This document shows positions 1 through 10,967 of a DNA stretch of 64,000 nt, in pieces (position 1 is the stretch's first letter; every line of letters starts with the position of its first letter). The translations under genes and the position numbers were made by a program. The notes under the pieces were generated by a model. It ran no database searches. It was not told the origin of the DNA and was given only the letters and a program-made list of their open reading frames with translations. This DNA is from Micromonospora sp. NBC_01796 (GTDB taxonomy: Bacteria > Actinomycetota > Actinomycetes > Mycobacteriales > Micromonosporaceae). The stretch is taken from contig NZ_CP109078.1 in NCBI RefSeq assembly GCF_035917455.1, positions 1,116,001 through 1,180,000 of the forward strand. The letters are read 5' to 3'.

Positions 1-939
1 CTTGGCCGCGATCCCCCAGCAGTTGGTGAAGGAGAGCGTGCCCTTGCCCTTCGGGCCGGCCGGCAGCGGGTGCACGGTGTACTTGGTGTCCGGGAAGTCG
101 TTCTGCAGACCGCCCTTGATCCAGTTGCCCTCGATGGTCATCGCGACCTTGCCCTTGCCGAAGGCCTCACCGGCCCAGCCGGCGTCGAGCTGCTTCGGGT
201 ACTGCGCCAGACCACCGGCGAGCAGGGTCTTGACGTACTCCAGGGCCTGGAGGTTGGCCGGGCTGTCGGCGGTGGCCTGCTTGCCGTCGGCGCTGGTGAT
301 CCAGCCGCCGGCCTGGGCGAGGAAGGCGCCGACCCGGTCCCGGGTGTCGCCGATCGCCATCGGGGTGATGCCCTTCGCCTTGATCTTCTGGGCGGTGGTG
401 GTGAGCTGCTCCCAGGTGGTCGGGATGTCCGCGTCGGTCAGCCCGGCCTTGGCCCACAGATCGGTGTTGATCTCAAGCGCGAGGGTGGAGAAGTCCTTCG
501 GCGCGCAGTAGAACTTGCCGTCGTAGGTGAACGTCTGGCGCAGGCTGTCGTAGAAGTCGCCGCCGTCGGCGAGCTTGTCCCCGTACGGCTCCAGCGCGCC
601 GACGCTGGCGTAGTCGGCGAAGCGGCCGGCGTCGACGTAGAAGACGTCCGGCGGGGTGCCGCCGGCAAGGGCCTGGCCGAGCTGCTGGGTGAGGTCCTGC
701 GCCGGGGTGACCGTCGCGGTGTTGCCGGAGCTGCTGGCCCACGCGGTCGCCGCGTCCTGCACCGCCTTGGTCTCGGCCTCGCCGGACGAGCCGATCAGGA
801 TCTGGATGTTGGCCGGGCCACTGTTCTGGGCGCTGTCGGCGTTGTCGTCGTCGAAGCCACCGCCACAGGCGGTGGAACCGAACAGCGCCGCCACGGCGAT
901 GCCCGCCACAGCCGAGCGCCGGATGAAACGTCGTGCCAT
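1..939 (-). CDS. ABC transporter sugar-binding lipoprotein, 3' end beyond window
   Basis: The reading frame is open from an ATG at 939 to the window edge (313 codons seen, C-terminus missing). The N-terminus has an Arg-rich start, a hydrophobic stretch and a lipobox ending STAC with the lipid-modified Cys at residue 25, followed by an Asp/Ser-rich linker. The remainder reads like a family 1 extracellular solute-binding protein (features include GTPPDVFYVDAG, GKVAMTIEGNW). The predicted role is capture of an oligosaccharide outside the membrane for an ABC importer. AGGAGA lies 5-10 bases before the ATG. It follows the LacI gene on the same strand; permease genes would be expected beyond the left edge. 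The substrate cannot be read from the sequence; the nearby debranching enzyme hints at an alpha-glucan product. Confidence 0.85.
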   Translation of the reverse strand, partial: MARRFIRRSAVAGIAVAALFGSTACGGGFDDDNADSAQNSGPANIQILIGSSGEAETKAVQDAATAWASSSGNTATVTPAQDLTQQLGQALAGGTPPDVFYVDAGRFADYASVGALEPYGDKLADGGDFYDSLRQTFTYDGKFYCAPKDFSTLALEINTDLWAKAGLTDADIPTTWEQLTTTAQKIKAKGITPMAIGDTRDRVGAFLAQAGGWITSADGKQATADSPANLQALEYVKTLLAGGLAQYPKQLDAGWAGEAFGKGKVAMTIEGNWIKGGLQNDFPDTKYTVHPLPAGPKGKGTLSFTNCWGIAAK

Positions 940-1020
940 GTCAATCTCCTGGTGGGGGGTGGGATACCGGTGGTGCTTGGGAGGTACGAGGTATGCAGTT
1001 GGGGGTGTCCGTGCGCCCGG

Positions 1021-2037
1021 TCAGCCGGACTGGCGGAGCACCAGCGACGGCGCCAGCAGCACCTGGGCCGGTGCGCCGTCCCCGGTACGGCCGTCCCGGA
1101 TGCCGCCGCCGTCGAGCACGCCGGTCAGCAGGTCCACGCAGCTCGCCGCCGCCTGGGCCAGCGGCTGGCTCACACTGGTCAGCCCGATCGCCTGGGCGAC
1201 CGGGGTGTCGTCGAAACCGGTGACCGCCACGGTCACGCCGCGGGCCCGGACCGCCTGGAGGGCGCCCAGCGCCAGCGAGTCGCTGGCACAGACCATCGCC
1301 GTCGGCGGTTTCCGCAGACCGAGCAGTTCATCCGCCACCGCCTCACCCTGAGTAATGCCATCCGGGGTGGCCCGGTCGAGTTCGGCCGGGTCGGCGCCGG
1401 TCGCCCGGACGGTCGACGCCCAGCCGGCACGGCGGTTGTCGCCCACCCCGGAACCAACCGGCCAGCCAATGAAGGCTATCCGTTGGTGACCCTGAGTGAC
1501 CAGGTGGGCGGTGGCTGCGGCGGTGCCGACGGCACCGTCGACGTCGACCCAGGGGTAGCGCTCCGGCGCGTCCCAGGACCGACCGAAGGTGACGAAGGGC
1601 ACCTTCCGTTCGGCCAACCAGGCGGTACGGATGTCGCCGTGGTCGGTGCCGGTGAGCACGAACGCGTCCAGGTCGTACGCGCCGAGCAGGTCGTCGTAGG
1701 TGGCGATCTCGGTGGTCGGGTCCTCGGCCGTGTAGAGCATCACCCGGTAGCCGGCCTCGCCGGCCGCCTCGGTGAGCCCGTGCAGGAAACGGTCGAGGAC
1801 CGAGCCGTTGATCCCGTCCCGGGTCGGCTCGATCCGTACGGCGATCAGTTGGGATCGCCCCGTACGCATCTGCCGGGCGGCCTGGCTGGCGCGGTAACCG
1901 AGGACGGAGATGGCCTCCCGAACCCGTTCGCGGGTTTCCTCGCGGACGATCTCCGGGCTGTGGATCACGTTCGAGACGGTCTGGCGGCTGACCCCGGCAT
2001 GGCGGGCCACTGTCGCGATGGTCACTTTCTGTGCCAT
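1021..2037 (-). CDS. LacI-family transcriptional regulator
   Basis: This 338-residue protein has an N-terminal helix-turn-helix (residues about 5-25, VTIATVARHAGVSRQTVSNV) with the LacI hinge helix after it. A periplasmic-binding-protein-like effector domain (about 60-335) follows. Length and architecture are normal for the family. It is divergent from the debranching gene and upstream of the sugar-binding gene, so it probably represses local sugar-use genes and releases DNA on binding a sugar. Two operator-like sites lie just upstream of its start. The inducer is unknown. Confidence 0.93.
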   Translation of the reverse strand: MAQKVTIATVARHAGVSRQTVSNVIHSPEIVREETRERVREAISVLGYRASQAARQMRTGRSQLIAVRIEPTRDGINGSVLDRFLHGLTEAAGEAGYRVMLYTAEDPTTEIATYDDLLGAYDLDAFVLTGTDHGDIRTAWLAERKVPFVTFGRSWDAPERYPWVDVDGAVGTAAATAHLVTQGHQRIAFIGWPVGSGVGDNRRAGWASTVRATGADPAELDRATPDGITQGEAVADELLGLRKPPTAMVCASDSLALGALQAVRARGVTVAVTGFDDTPVAQAIGLTSVSQPLAQAAASCVDLLTGVLDGGGIRDGRTGDGAPAQVLLAPSLVLRQSG

Positions 2038-2053
2038 AAATCCTCCCTCCCGT

Positions 2054-2067
2054 CTTGAACGTTCAAA
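2054..2067. promoter_or_regulatory. LacI operator candidate 1
   Basis: TTGAACGTTCAA (2055-2066) is a perfect 12-bp palindrome with a central CG, the usual form of LacI-family operators. It lies 18 bp upstream of the lacI start codon, in the divergent intergenic region. Its centre is 30 bp (about three helical turns) from that of the second site. Confidence 0.7.
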
Positions 2068-2083
2068 CTCTGATGAGGCATTA

Positions 2084-2097
2084 TTGGATCGTTCAAG
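2084..2097. promoter_or_regulatory. LacI operator candidate 2 (imperfect)
   Basis: TTGGATCGTTCAAG keeps the right half-site (CGTTCAA) and the central CG of site 1 but has a degenerate left half. It would allow cooperative binding with site 1 and control of the divergent debranching gene starting at 2183. Confidence 0.55.
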
Positions 2098-2182
2098 TTT
2101 CTGGAATGTTTCGCATGTTGCACCGCCCGCGACGAGTTGTCAAGGGTTCGTCAACGCCCCGCCCCCCGCTCAGGAGCTCCTC

Positions 2183-4333
2183 GTGACCAACCGCTACCTG
2201 CAACCGTTGCTGCACGATCTTGTCGGTGTCGTCCTCGCCCCGACCAGCACCCTGAGCGGCCAGGACGGGCAGATCCGGCCGGCCGGCGTACAGGGCGTGT
2301 TCCACGCCGACGCCCGGGTGCTGTCCCGCGCCGAACTCCTGGTCGACGGCCGCGAGCCGGAGTCGATCACCCACGGCACCGACGGTCCGCACGGCGCCCG
2401 GTTCGTCTCGCTGGCCCGCTGGCTCGGCGACGACACCCCCGACCCGACCGTACGGATCGACCGGATCCGCCGGATGACCTCGCGCGGGCTGACCGAGGAG
2501 ATCCACGTCTTCTCCACCGCCACCGCCCCGGTCCGCGCCGAGGTCACCCTCGACCTCGGCTGCGACCTGGCCCCGATCGAGGTGGTCAAGTCCGGCGGCG
2601 CGACCGTCGACCTCGAAGCCAAGAGCGGCGAACCCGGCCAGCTGACCTGGGCCGGCGACGGCATCACCGTCGTGGTGACCGGCGAACCGGTCGTCGCCGG
2701 CGGCACCATCGGCACGGGCGGCGGCACGGGCGCTGCGGCGGTCACGAACGCCAGCACCAACACCGGCACCGGCGCGGTGACCGCCGTCGCGGGAGACGGC
2801 ACGGCCCGGCTGGTCTGGCCGGTCGAGCTGGCCCCGCGCACCTCGGCCGTACTGCGGTTTCACCTGGTCGTCGACGACCCGCGCGCCGTGGTTGTCGCAC
2901 CGCCCGCGGAACCTGCCTGGTCCCGCCCGGAGGTACGGGCCGACGACCGGCGGCTCACCCGGCTGCTCGACCGGTCCCTCGACGACCTGCGCGGACTGCG
3001 GCTGGCCGAGGCCGATGCCCCGCAGGACGTCTTCCTCGGCGCCGGGGTCCCCTGGTTCCTCACCCTGTTCGGCCGGGACAGCCTCTGGGCAGCCAGGATG
3101 ATGCTCCCGCTCGGCACCGACCTGGCCGCCAGCACGCTGCGGGTGCTCGCCCGCCGGCAGGGGACGAAGATCGACCCCAACTCCGGCGAGGCCCCCGGCA
3201 AGATCATGCACGAGTTGCGCCGGGACGAGTTCACCGTCGCCGGCAACGGCCTGCACCTGCCCGCCGCCTACTACGGCACCGTCGACGCCACCATGCTCTG
3301 GGTCAACCTGCTGCACGACGCCTGGCGCTGGGGACTCGCCGACAACGAGGTGGCCGACCTGCTGCCCGCCCTGGAGGCATCACTCGGTTGGCTCGCCGAC
3401 CACGCCGACGCCGACGGTGACGGCTTCGTCGAGTACGTCGACACCAGCGGCCGGGGCCTGGCCAACCAGGGGTGGAAGGACTCCTTCGACTCGGTCCGGT
3501 TCCGGGACGGCTCCCTCGCCCACGCCCCGATCGCCCTGGCCGAGGTGCAGGGTTACGCGTACCAGGCGGCCACCCAGGGCGCGGCCCTGCTCGCCGCCTT
3601 CGGCCGGCCCGGCGCGCAACGCTGGCTCGACTACGCCGGTCGGCTCGCCGAACGGTTCCGCAACCAGTTCTGGGTCGACGGCCCCGACGGGCCGTACCCG
3701 GCCCTGGCCCTGGACCGGGACAAGCGCCCGGTCGACGCGCTGACCAGCAACATCGGCCACCTGCTCGGCACCGGACTGCTGACGGCGGCCGAGTCGACCC
3801 AGGTCGCCGAGGCGATCGCCGGACCCGGCCTGGCCGGCGGGTTCGGGCTGCGGACCATGTCCGCCACCGACGGCGGCTTCAGCCCGCTGTCGTACCACTG
3901 CGGCTCGATCTGGTCGCACGACACCGCGATCGTCATCGCCGGGCTGGCCCGGGAGGGCTTCACCGCCCCGGCCGCGCAGCTCGCCGAGGGGCTGCTCAGC
4001 GCCGCCGAGGCGTTCGACTACCGGCTGCCCGAACTGTTCAGCGGCGACGACCGGGCCACCCTGGGCCGGCCGGCGCCGTACCCGGCGGCCTGCCAGCCAC
4101 AGGCCTGGTCCGCGGCCGCCGCCGTGGTCCTGCTCCAGGCGGCCGTCGGGCTCTACCCGGACGTGCCGGCCGGCACCGTACGCCTCCGTCCGCTGCACGG
4201 CGCCCCGCTCGGCGCGGTCAGCGCGCAGCGGCTGCGGGTGGCCGGCGCCCCGGTCGACGTCTCCGTGGACCGTGACGGTGTCGCCACCGTCACCGGACTA
4301 CCGGCCGGTCTCACCGTGATCGACGAGCGGTAA
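2183..4333 (+). CDS. Glycogen debranching enzyme-like (amylo-alpha-1,6-glucosidase type)
   Basis: GTG at 2183 is preceded by CAGGAG and gives a 716-residue protein starting MTNRYLQPLLHDL; the frame stays open further upstream but that part runs through the operator region. The N-terminal third resembles the bis-domain found at the N-terminus of bacterial glycogen debranching proteins. The C-terminal part is an alpha/alpha-toroid glycosidase with GRDSLW (about 297), GWKDSFDSV (about 428) and SIWSHDT (about 572), the last two carrying likely catalytic acids. A Gly/Thr-rich insertion sits at about residues 173-205. No signal peptide is seen, so it is probably cytoplasmic and acts on imported or stored alpha-glucans. 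Its divergent LacI gene suggests sugar induction. The exact linkage specificity is not visible. Confidence 0.85.
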   Translation: MTNRYLQPLLHDLVGVVLAPTSTLSGQDGQIRPAGVQGVFHADARVLSRAELLVDGREPESITHGTDGPHGARFVSLARWLGDDTPDPTVRIDRIRRMTSRGLTEEIHVFSTATAPVRAEVTLDLGCDLAPIEVVKSGGATVDLEAKSGEPGQLTWAGDGITVVVTGEPVVAGGTIGTGGGTGAAAVTNASTNTGTGAVTAVAGDGTARLVWPVELAPRTSAVLRFHLVVDDPRAVVVAPPAEPAWSRPEVRADDRRLTRLLDRSLDDLRGLRLAEADAPQDVFLGAGVPWFLTLFGRDSLWAARMMLPLGTDLAASTLRVLARRQGTKIDPNSGEAPGKIMHELRRDEFTVAGNGLHLPAAYYGTVDATMLWVNLLHDAWRWGLADNEVADLLPALEASLGWLADHADADGDGFVEYVDTSGRGLANQGWKDSFDSVRFRDGSLAHAPIALAEVQGYAYQAATQGAALLAAFGRPGAQRWLDYAGRLAERFRNQFWVDGPDGPYPALALDRDKRPVDALTSNIGHLLGTGLLTAAESTQVAEAIAGPGLAGGFGLRTMSATDGGFSPLSYHCGSIWSHDTAIVIAGLAREGFTAPAAQLAEGLLSAAEAFDYRLPELFSGDDRATLGRPAPYPAACQPQAWSAAAAVVLLQAAVGLYPDVPAGTVRLRPLHGAPLGAVSAQRLRVAGAPVDVSVDRDGVATVTGLPAGLTVIDER

Positions 4334-4350
4334 CACCCACCGGACGACAA

Positions 4351-4383
4351 CGTCCCGGCACCGGATCAACCGGTGCCGGGACG
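4351..4383. terminator. Bidirectional hairpin terminator
   Basis: A perfect 14-bp stem (4351-4364 with 4370-4383) closes a 5-base loop (ATCAA), 17 bases after the debranching stop codon and upstream in position of the convergent dapB 3' end. No T-tract follows, as is common in high-GC actinobacteria. Confidence 0.8.
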
Positions 4384-4392
4384 ACGTCATGC

Positions 4393-4466
4393 CCAGGGGT
4401 GCTCAGTTGCCGAGACAAGGGCAACCAGGGATGCTCGGTTGCCGGGCCAAGGGCAACCAGGGATGC

Positions 4467-4469
<3 letters not shown>
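4393..4469 (-). repeat. 32-bp tandem repeat starting at the dapB stop codon
   Basis: Read on the minus strand, the first unit begins with the dapB TGA (4469-4467). Unit 1 is 4469-4438, unit 2 is 4437-4406 (its first base is C instead of T) and a partial unit 3 starts with TGA at 4405. Each unit contains a small hairpin (GGTTGCC/GGCAACC class), so the array may also stop or stabilise the transcript. It is one of several stop-anchored arrays in the window. Confidence 0.85.
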
Positions 4470-5404
<935 letters not shown>

Positions 5405-5407
<3 letters not shown>

Positions 5408-6802
5408 GCTCGCGGGAAAGTCGTCCTCGCCGAACGGGCCGACGACCGCGAGCGACATCGGGCGGGCGAGCAGGTCCGCGGCGAGCGCGTTGACCTCCTC
5501 GGCCGTGACCGCGTCCACCCGGGCCAGCAACTGGTCGACCGAGAGCAGGTCACCGAAGAGCAGCTCGCCCTTGGCCAGCCGGCTCATCCGGGAACCGGTG
5601 TCCTCCAGGCCGAGCACGTACGAGCCCTTCGCCATGCCCTTGCCCCGGGCGAGTTCGCTCGGGCTGATGCCGTTCGCGGCGACCTCGGCCAACTCGGCCC
5701 GGACCAGGTTCAGGACCTCTTCGACCTTGCCCGGGGCGCAACCGGCGTAGACGGCGAACACGCCGCTGTCGGCGTACTGGCTGGCGTAGGAGTAGACCGA
5801 GTACGCCAACCCGCGCTGCTCCCGGATCTCCTGGAACAGCCGGCTGGACATGCCGCCGCCGAGCACGTTGTTGAGTACGCCGAGCGCGAACCGCCGGTCG
5901 TCGACCCGGCCGATGCCGGCACAGCCGAGGATCACGTGCGCCTGCTCGGTCTCCTTGTGCTCCACCGCCGTACGCCCGACCCTGGTCTTCGTCGCCGGGG
6001 TGGCCGGACGCGGCGGTGCCGGGTCGGCCGCCGGGGTGTCCAGCGGGGTGCCACGCAGCGCCTGGCGGACCAGCTTGACCACGGTCGCGTGGTCGAGGTT
6101 GCCGGCGGCGGAGATCACGATGTTCGGCGCGGTGTAGCGCTTCTTGTAGAAGGTCTGGATCTGCCGGCGGGTCATCGGGGAGATGGTCTCCTCGGTACCC
6201 GAGATCAGCCGGCCGAGCGGGTGGTCGCCGTAGATGGCGGTGGCGAACAGGTCGTGCACCTCGTCGCCGGGCTCGTCGTCGTGCATGGCGATCTCTTCGA
6301 GGATCACCCCGCGTTCGGTCTCCACGTCGGCCGGGTCGAGCACCGAGTCGGCGACCAGGTCGCACATCACGTCGATGGCCAGCGGCAGATCCTGGTCGAG
6401 CACCCGCGCGTAGTAGCAGGTGTACTCCTTGGTGGTGAAGGCGTTCGTCTCGCCGCCCACCGCCTCGATCTCGGCCGAGATCTCCAGCGCGTTCCGCTTG
6501 TTCGTGCCCTTGAACAGCAGGTGTTCGAGGAAGTGCGAGACACCGGCGGAGGCACCGGTCTCATCCCGCGAACCGACCGACACCCAGACGCCGAACGAGA
6601 CACTCCGTACGGTCGGGATCGCCTCGGTGAGGATCCGCAGACCGCTGGGCAGGACGGTACGCCGTACGGTGCCGCCGAGCGGATCGGTGCTGAGCGTACG
6701 GGTCACCGCCCGAGCCGGCGCCCGGTGAGCGCCGGTGCCACCGGCGGACCGGCCGTGTCCCGGCCGAGTCAGGAGAAATGGTGGTTGCGTATCCCGCTTC
6801 AA
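5405..6802 (-). CDS. M16-family zinc metallopeptidase
   Basis: This is a single-unit M16 (pitrilysin / processing-peptidase-like) protein. The inverted zinc motif HFLEH is at residues 90-94 of the long form, and the downstream metal-ligand Glu lies in the following helix (VILEEIAMHDDEPGD). The C-terminal M16 domain contains RGLAYSVYSY. It probably degrades or trims peptides in the cytoplasm. It follows pnp, as Rv2782c does in Mycobacterium tuberculosis. The start is uncertain: TTG at 6802 has AGGAG about 10 bases upstream and gives 465 residues, while GTG at 6706 gives 433 and begins nearer the conserved domain. The stop codon is the first codon of a 25-bp tandem array. Confidence 0.9.
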
Positions 6803-6836
6803 GGAACCAGGACTCCTAGCTCGGTGGAGATGGACA

Positions 6837-6873
6837 GGCCGTGTCCCATCGACGTGATCGACAGGACACGGCC
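6837..6873 (-). terminator. Hairpin terminator after pnp
   Basis: Perfect 10-bp stem GGCCGTGTCC / GGACACGGCC (6837-6846 with 6864-6873), 20 bases downstream of the pnp stop codon and upstream of the M16 gene. Confidence 0.7.
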
Positions 6874-6893
6874 CGTTTGGTCAACCCTGTGGA

Positions 6894-9248
6894 TCAGCTA
6901 CGGCGGTCCCGGCGACGACGCTCGCCGCCGCCCTCACCGCCACCCTCGCCCTCACCACGGCTCGGGCCACGGTCGCCCCGGTCCCGGTCGCCCCGGTCAC
7001 GCGGGCCACGGTCGCCGCCCCGGCTGGCCGGACGGTCGGCGCCGTCGGCCTCGGCCGGTGCCTCCTCGCCCTCCGGACGCACCTTGTCCAGGTAGATCTT
7101 GCCCCGGGCGTCGATGTCGGCGATCGACACCTCGACCCGGTCGCCGACGTTCAGGAAGTCCTCGACCCGCTCGACCCGCTTGCCATCGCCGACCTTGGAG
7201 ATGTGCAGCAGGCCGTCCCGGCCGGGCAGCAGCGAGACGAAGGCGCCGAACGGGGCGGTCTTCACCACGGTGCCGAGGAACTTGTCCCCCATCTTCGGCA
7301 GCGTCGGGTTGGCGATCGCGTTGATCCGCTCCACCGCGGCCTCGGCCGACGGGCCGTTGGTCGCGCCGACGTAGATCGTGCCGTCGTCCTCGATCGAGAT
7401 CTCGGCGCCGGTCTCGTCCTGGATCGCGTTGATGGTCTGGCCCTTCGGCCCGATCACCATGCCGATCTTGTCGACCGGGATCCGGACCGTGGTCACCCGG
7501 GGTGCGTAGTCCGACATCGTGGCCGGGCCCTCGATCGCCTGCTGCATCACGCCGAGGATCGTGGTACGAGCCTCGTGCGCCTGCTGCAACGCGGCGGCCA
7601 GCACGTCCGACGGGATGCCGTCGAGCTTGGTGTCGAGCTGGAGCGCGGTGACGAACTCCGGCGTACCGGCGACCTTGAAGTCCATGTCACCGAACGCGTC
7701 CTCGGCACCGAGGATGTCGGTCAGCGTCACGTACTGGGTCTTGCCGTCGACCTCGTCGGAGATCAGACCCATCGCGATGCCGGCAACCGGCGCCTTGAGC
7801 GGCACACCGGCGGACAGCAGCGCCAGGGTGGACGCGCAGACCGAACCCATGCTGGTGGAGCCGTTCGAGCCAAGCGCCTCGGAGACCTGCCGGATGGCGT
7901 ACGGGAACTCCTCCCGCGCCGGCAGCACCGGGATGAGGGCCCGCTCGGCGAGCGCCCCGTGGCCGATCTCGCGGCGCTTCGGCGCACCGACCCGGCCGGT
8001 CTCACCGGTCGAGTACGGCGGGAAGTTGTAGTTGTGCATGTAGCGCTTGGACTTCTCCGGGGAGAGGGTGTCCAGCGCCTGCTCCATCCGGAGCATGTTC
8101 AGCGTGGTGACGCCGAGGATCTGCGTCTCGCCGCGCTCGAACAGCGCCGAGCCGTGCACCCGCGGGAGCACCTGGATCTCGGCGGTCAGCGGCCGGATGT
8201 CGCGCGGGCCACGGCCGTCGATCCGGACCTGGTCCCGCAGGACCCGGGCCCGCATCTCGGACTTGGTCAGCGACCGGAAGGCGGCGCTGACCTCGCGCTC
8301 GCGTCCCTCGAAGTCGGTCGCGAGCTGCTCGCGCACCCGGTCCTTGATCAGGTCCAGGGCTTCCTCGCGCTCGGCCTTGCCGGCGATCCGGAGTGCCTCG
8401 GCGACGTCGCCACGGGCGATCGCGGCGACCGCTTCGAACGTGTCGTCCTGGTAGTCCAGGAAGAGCGGGAACTCGGCCACCGGCTTCGCCGCGACCTCGG
8501 CCAGCGCGCTCTGCGCCCGGCACAGCTCACGGATGGCGGGCTTGGCGGCCTCCAGGCCACCGGCCACGATCTCCTCGGTCGGCGCGGTCGCACCGCCGGC
8601 GACCAGGGCCACGGTGTTCGCCGTCGCCTCGGCCTCGACCATCATGATCGCGACGTCGCCGTCCGCCAGGGTCCGACCGGCCACGACCATGTCGAAGGTG
8701 GCCCGGGCCAGCTCCTCGTGGGTCGGGAAGGCCACCCACTGGCCGTCCACGTGCGCCATCCGGGTGGCACCGATCGGGCCGGAGAACGGCAGGCCGGAGA
8801 GCTTGGTGGACATCGACGCGGCGTTGATCGCGACCACGTCGTACGGGTGCTGCGGGTCGAGCGCCAGCACGGTCTCGACGACCTGGACCTCGTTGCGCAG
8901 GCCCTTGACGAAGGACGGGCGCAGCGGCCGGTCGATCAGGCGGCAGGTGAGGATCGCGTCCTCGCTCGGGCGCCCCTCGCGGCGGAAGAACGAACCGGGG
9001 ATCCGGCCCGCGGCGTACATCCGCTCCTCGACGTCGACGGTGAGCGGGAAGAAGTCGAACTGCTCCTTGGGCTGCTTGCCCGCGGTGGTCGTGGAGAGGA
9101 CCACCGTCTCGCCGAGTTGGGCGATGACGGAGCCGGCGGCCTGGCGGGCCAGGCGGCCGGTGGAGAAGGTGATCTCGCGGGTGCCGAACGCACCGTTGTC
9201 GATCACGGCCTTGCTCTGCTCGGTGCCGAGAGTGTTCTGCTCGGTCAT
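6894..9248 (-). CDS. pnp: Polyribonucleotide nucleotidyltransferase (PNPase)
   Basis: This 784-residue trimeric 3'-5' phosphorolytic exoribonuclease degrades and tails RNA in the cytoplasm. Visible in order: a first RNase PH-like domain (about 15-150), a linker helical domain, a second RNase PH domain (about 330-560), a KH domain (about 583-650, [13 protein letters not shown]) and an S1 domain (about 652-722, [20 protein letters not shown]). A C-terminal tail of about 60 residues is rich in Arg, Gly and Asp, typical of actinobacterial GpsI proteins and probably RNA-binding. It lies directly downstream of rpsO, the conserved order. GAAGGAG lies 12 bases before the ATG. Confidence 0.97.
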   Translation of the reverse strand: MTEQNTLGTEQSKAVIDNGAFGTREITFSTGRLARQAAGSVIAQLGETVVLSTTTAGKQPKEQFDFFPLTVDVEERMYAAGRIPGSFFRREGRPSEDAILTCRLIDRPLRPSFVKGLRNEVQVVETVLALDPQHPYDVVAINAASMSTKLSGLPFSGPIGATRMAHVDGQWVAFPTHEELARATFDMVVAGRTLADGDVAIMMVEAEATANTVALVAGGATAPTEEIVAGGLEAAKPAIRELCRAQSALAEVAAKPVAEFPLFLDYQDDTFEAVAAIARGDVAEALRIAGKAEREEALDLIKDRVREQLATDFEGREREVSAAFRSLTKSEMRARVLRDQVRIDGRGPRDIRPLTAEIQVLPRVHGSALFERGETQILGVTTLNMLRMEQALDTLSPEKSKRYMHNYNFPPYSTGETGRVGAPKRREIGHGALAERALIPVLPAREEFPYAIRQVSEALGSNGSTSMGSVCASTLALLSAGVPLKAPVAGIAMGLISDEVDGKTQYVTLTDILGAEDAFGDMDFKVAGTPEFVTALQLDTKLDGIPSDVLAAALQQAHEARTTILGVMQQAIEGPATMSDYAPRVTTVRIPVDKIGMVIGPKGQTINAIQDETGAEISIEDDGTIYVGATNGPSAEAAVERINAIANPTLPKMGDKFLGTVVKTAPFGAFVSLLPGRDGLLHISKVGDGKRVERVEDFLNVGDRVEVSIADIDARGKIYLDKVRPEGEEAPAEADGADRPASRGGDRGPRDRGDRDRGDRGPSRGEGEGGGEGGGERRRRDRRS

Positions 9249-9475
9249 GAGTGTGTTGCACTCCTTCGGTCGTGGGGCTCACGACCTCCCGATGCGCCGG
9301 TAGGTTCCGGCGCGCGCCCGGTTGGCATGGGGAACTGTTCGAACGGCCGGTCTTCGATCGAAGCGCCCGGGGTGCCGGCATGTGCCGGGGGCCCGGGGGC
9401 CACTACCGAGGACCGGTGCCGACCTGCTCCCGTTGGGTGGTCGCGCTGGCCCCTGTTATTCGTTGGTGACGGGTC

Positions 9476-9523
9476 GGGGGAGCGGTCGTCGCCGGGACGA
9501 ACCCGACGTCGCGCCACTCCCCC
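9476..9523 (-). terminator. rpsO-pnp intercistronic hairpin
   Basis: An outer 7-bp stem (GGGGGAG 9476-9482 with CTCCCCC 9517-9523) and an inner 5-bp stem (9487-9491 with 9504-9508) form a bulged hairpin 6 bases after the rpsO stop. Such structures between rpsO and pnp act as attenuators or RNA-processing sites in other bacteria; which applies here is inference. Confidence 0.55.
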
Positions 9524-9529
9524 GCTCAG

Positions 9530-9799
9530 TCACCTCCGCAGGCCGAGACGCTCGATGAGCGTCCGGTAGCGGCTGATGTCCTTCTTCTGCATGTAGTTGA
9601 GCAGCCGGCGACGACGGCCGACCAGCAGCAGCAGACCACGACGGCTGTGGTGGTCGTGCTTGTGCACCTTGAGGTGCTCGGTGAGGTCGGCGATGCGCTT
9701 GGTGAGGACCGCGACCTGGACCTCCGGCGAACCGGTGTCGCCCTCGGCGGTCGCGTATTCCTGCCGGATCTTGCTCTTTGCTTCCTGATCGAGCGCCAT
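9530..9799 (-). CDS. rpsO: 30S ribosomal protein S15
   Basis: The protein is 89 residues, the usual S15 length. The family core [15 protein letters not shown] and the [21 protein letters not shown] segment that binds the 16S rRNA central domain are both visible. ATG is preceded by AGGGAGAAA. It is transcribed toward pnp with 281 bp between the two coding regions. Confidence 0.98.
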   Translation of the reverse strand: MALDQEAKSKIRQEYATAEGDTGSPEVQVAVLTKRIADLTEHLKVHKHDHHSRRGLLLLVGRRRRLLNYMQKKDISRYRTLIERLGLRR

Positions 9800-9945
9800 T
9801 TTCTCCCTGTTCTGGTGGGTTTCTAGTGAATACCTCGCACCCGCGGCGTCGTGCAGGCGCGCGAGGACCCTCGTCGGTGACCCGACGTCTCCGTCACATT
9901 ACCAGCCCGGGGTACGTCAACCCCCTGAAGGGCCGGCCGCGCCGC

Positions 9946-10890
9946 TCAACCGAGCAGCGCACGGACCTGCGCCACGTCCTCGTTGATCTGCGCCACCAGT
10001 GGATCGATGCCGTCGTACTGGCGGGTCTCGCGCAGCCGCTCGACGAAGTCGATCGCCAACCGCTCCCCGTAGAGATCACCGGCGAAGTCGAGCACGTACG
10101 CCTCCACCCGGCGCTCCCGGCCGTTGAACGTCGGGTTGGTGCCGATCGACACCGCCGCCGGCCGTACCTCGGGTGGCTGACCGGCCCGTCCGCCGTGCCG
10201 GACCAGCCGGGCGGCGTAGATCCCGTCCGCCGGGACCGCCGCGTAGCGGTGGCAGAGCAGGTTCGCGGTCGGGAAGCCGATCTCCCGCCCCCGCTGGTCG
10301 CCCCGGACCACCACGCCGTCGAGCCGGTGCGGTCGGCCGAGCGCGGCCGTGGCGGCGGCCATGTCCCCCGCCGCCACACAGGCCCGGATGTACGTCGAGG
10401 AGAAGACGGTCTCGTCGCGCGCGACCAGCGGTGCCCCCTCCACGGCGAAGCCGAACGTACGGCCGAGCCGCTCCAGCAGGACCACGTCACCGGCGGCCCG
10501 GTGCCCGAAGCGGAAGTTCTCCCCGACCACCACCAGCGCCGCGTGCAGGTTCTCCACCAGGACGTTGTGCACGAACTCCTCGGCGGTCAACCGGGAGAAC
10601 TCGGGCGTGAACGGCACCACCCAGAGCACGTCGACGCCGAGTTCCTCGATCAGTTCCGCCCGCCGGGTCGGCTCGGTCAGCACCGCCGGGTGGGTGCCCG
10701 GCCGGACCACCTCGGACGGGTGCGGGTCGAAGGTGACCACCACCGACTGCATCCCGAGTTCCCGGGCCCGCTTCGCCGCGTACCCGATGATCGCCTGGTG
10801 TCCCTGGTGCACCCCGTCGAAGACGCCGATGGTCACCACCGACCGGCCCCACCCGCCCGGCACCCCGTCGTACCCCCGCCAACGCTGCAT
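9946..10890 (-). CDS. ribF: Bifunctional riboflavin kinase / FAD synthetase
   Basis: At 314 residues this is the standard two-domain RibF, converting riboflavin to FMN and then FAD. The N-terminal adenylyltransferase domain has GVFDGVHQGH (residues 22-31, the HxGH-type nucleotide site). The C-terminal kinase domain has GREIGFPTANL and a conserved NPTFNG segment. ATG at 10890 is preceded by GGAAGGGA. The large open frame running on upstream through truB is a GC-rich artefact in another frame. It lies between truB and rpsO as in mycobacteria. Confidence 0.96.
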   Translation of the reverse strand: MQRWRGYDGVPGGWGRSVVTIGVFDGVHQGHQAIIGYAAKRARELGMQSVVVTFDPHPSEVVRPGTHPAVLTEPTRRAELIEELGVDVLWVVPFTPEFSRLTAEEFVHNVLVENLHAALVVVGENFRFGHRAAGDVVLLERLGRTFGFAVEGAPLVARDETVFSSTYIRACVAAGDMAAATAALGRPHRLDGVVVRGDQRGREIGFPTANLLCHRYAAVPADGIYAARLVRHGGRAGQPPEVRPAAVSIGTNPTFNGRERRVEAYVLDFAGDLYGERLAIDFVERLRETRQYDGIDPLVAQINEDVAQVRALLG

Positions 10891-10967
10891 CCGCGTCCCT
10901 TCCGCTCGTCCGCCCCCGGCCCGGCCCGCTTCCCACGACCGGCGCACTGTTCCGGCCCGCAACGCCC

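Noticed and set aside
70-2058. 662-codon plus-strand open frame opposite the binding-protein and LacI genes
   Set aside because: Antisense shadow in GC-rich DNA: no ribosome site, and the minus-strand frames have clear domains.
7203-9569. 788-codon plus-strand frame opposite pnp
   Set aside because: Its composition (Arg/Gly/His/Asp) mirrors the codon positions of pnp; no domain.
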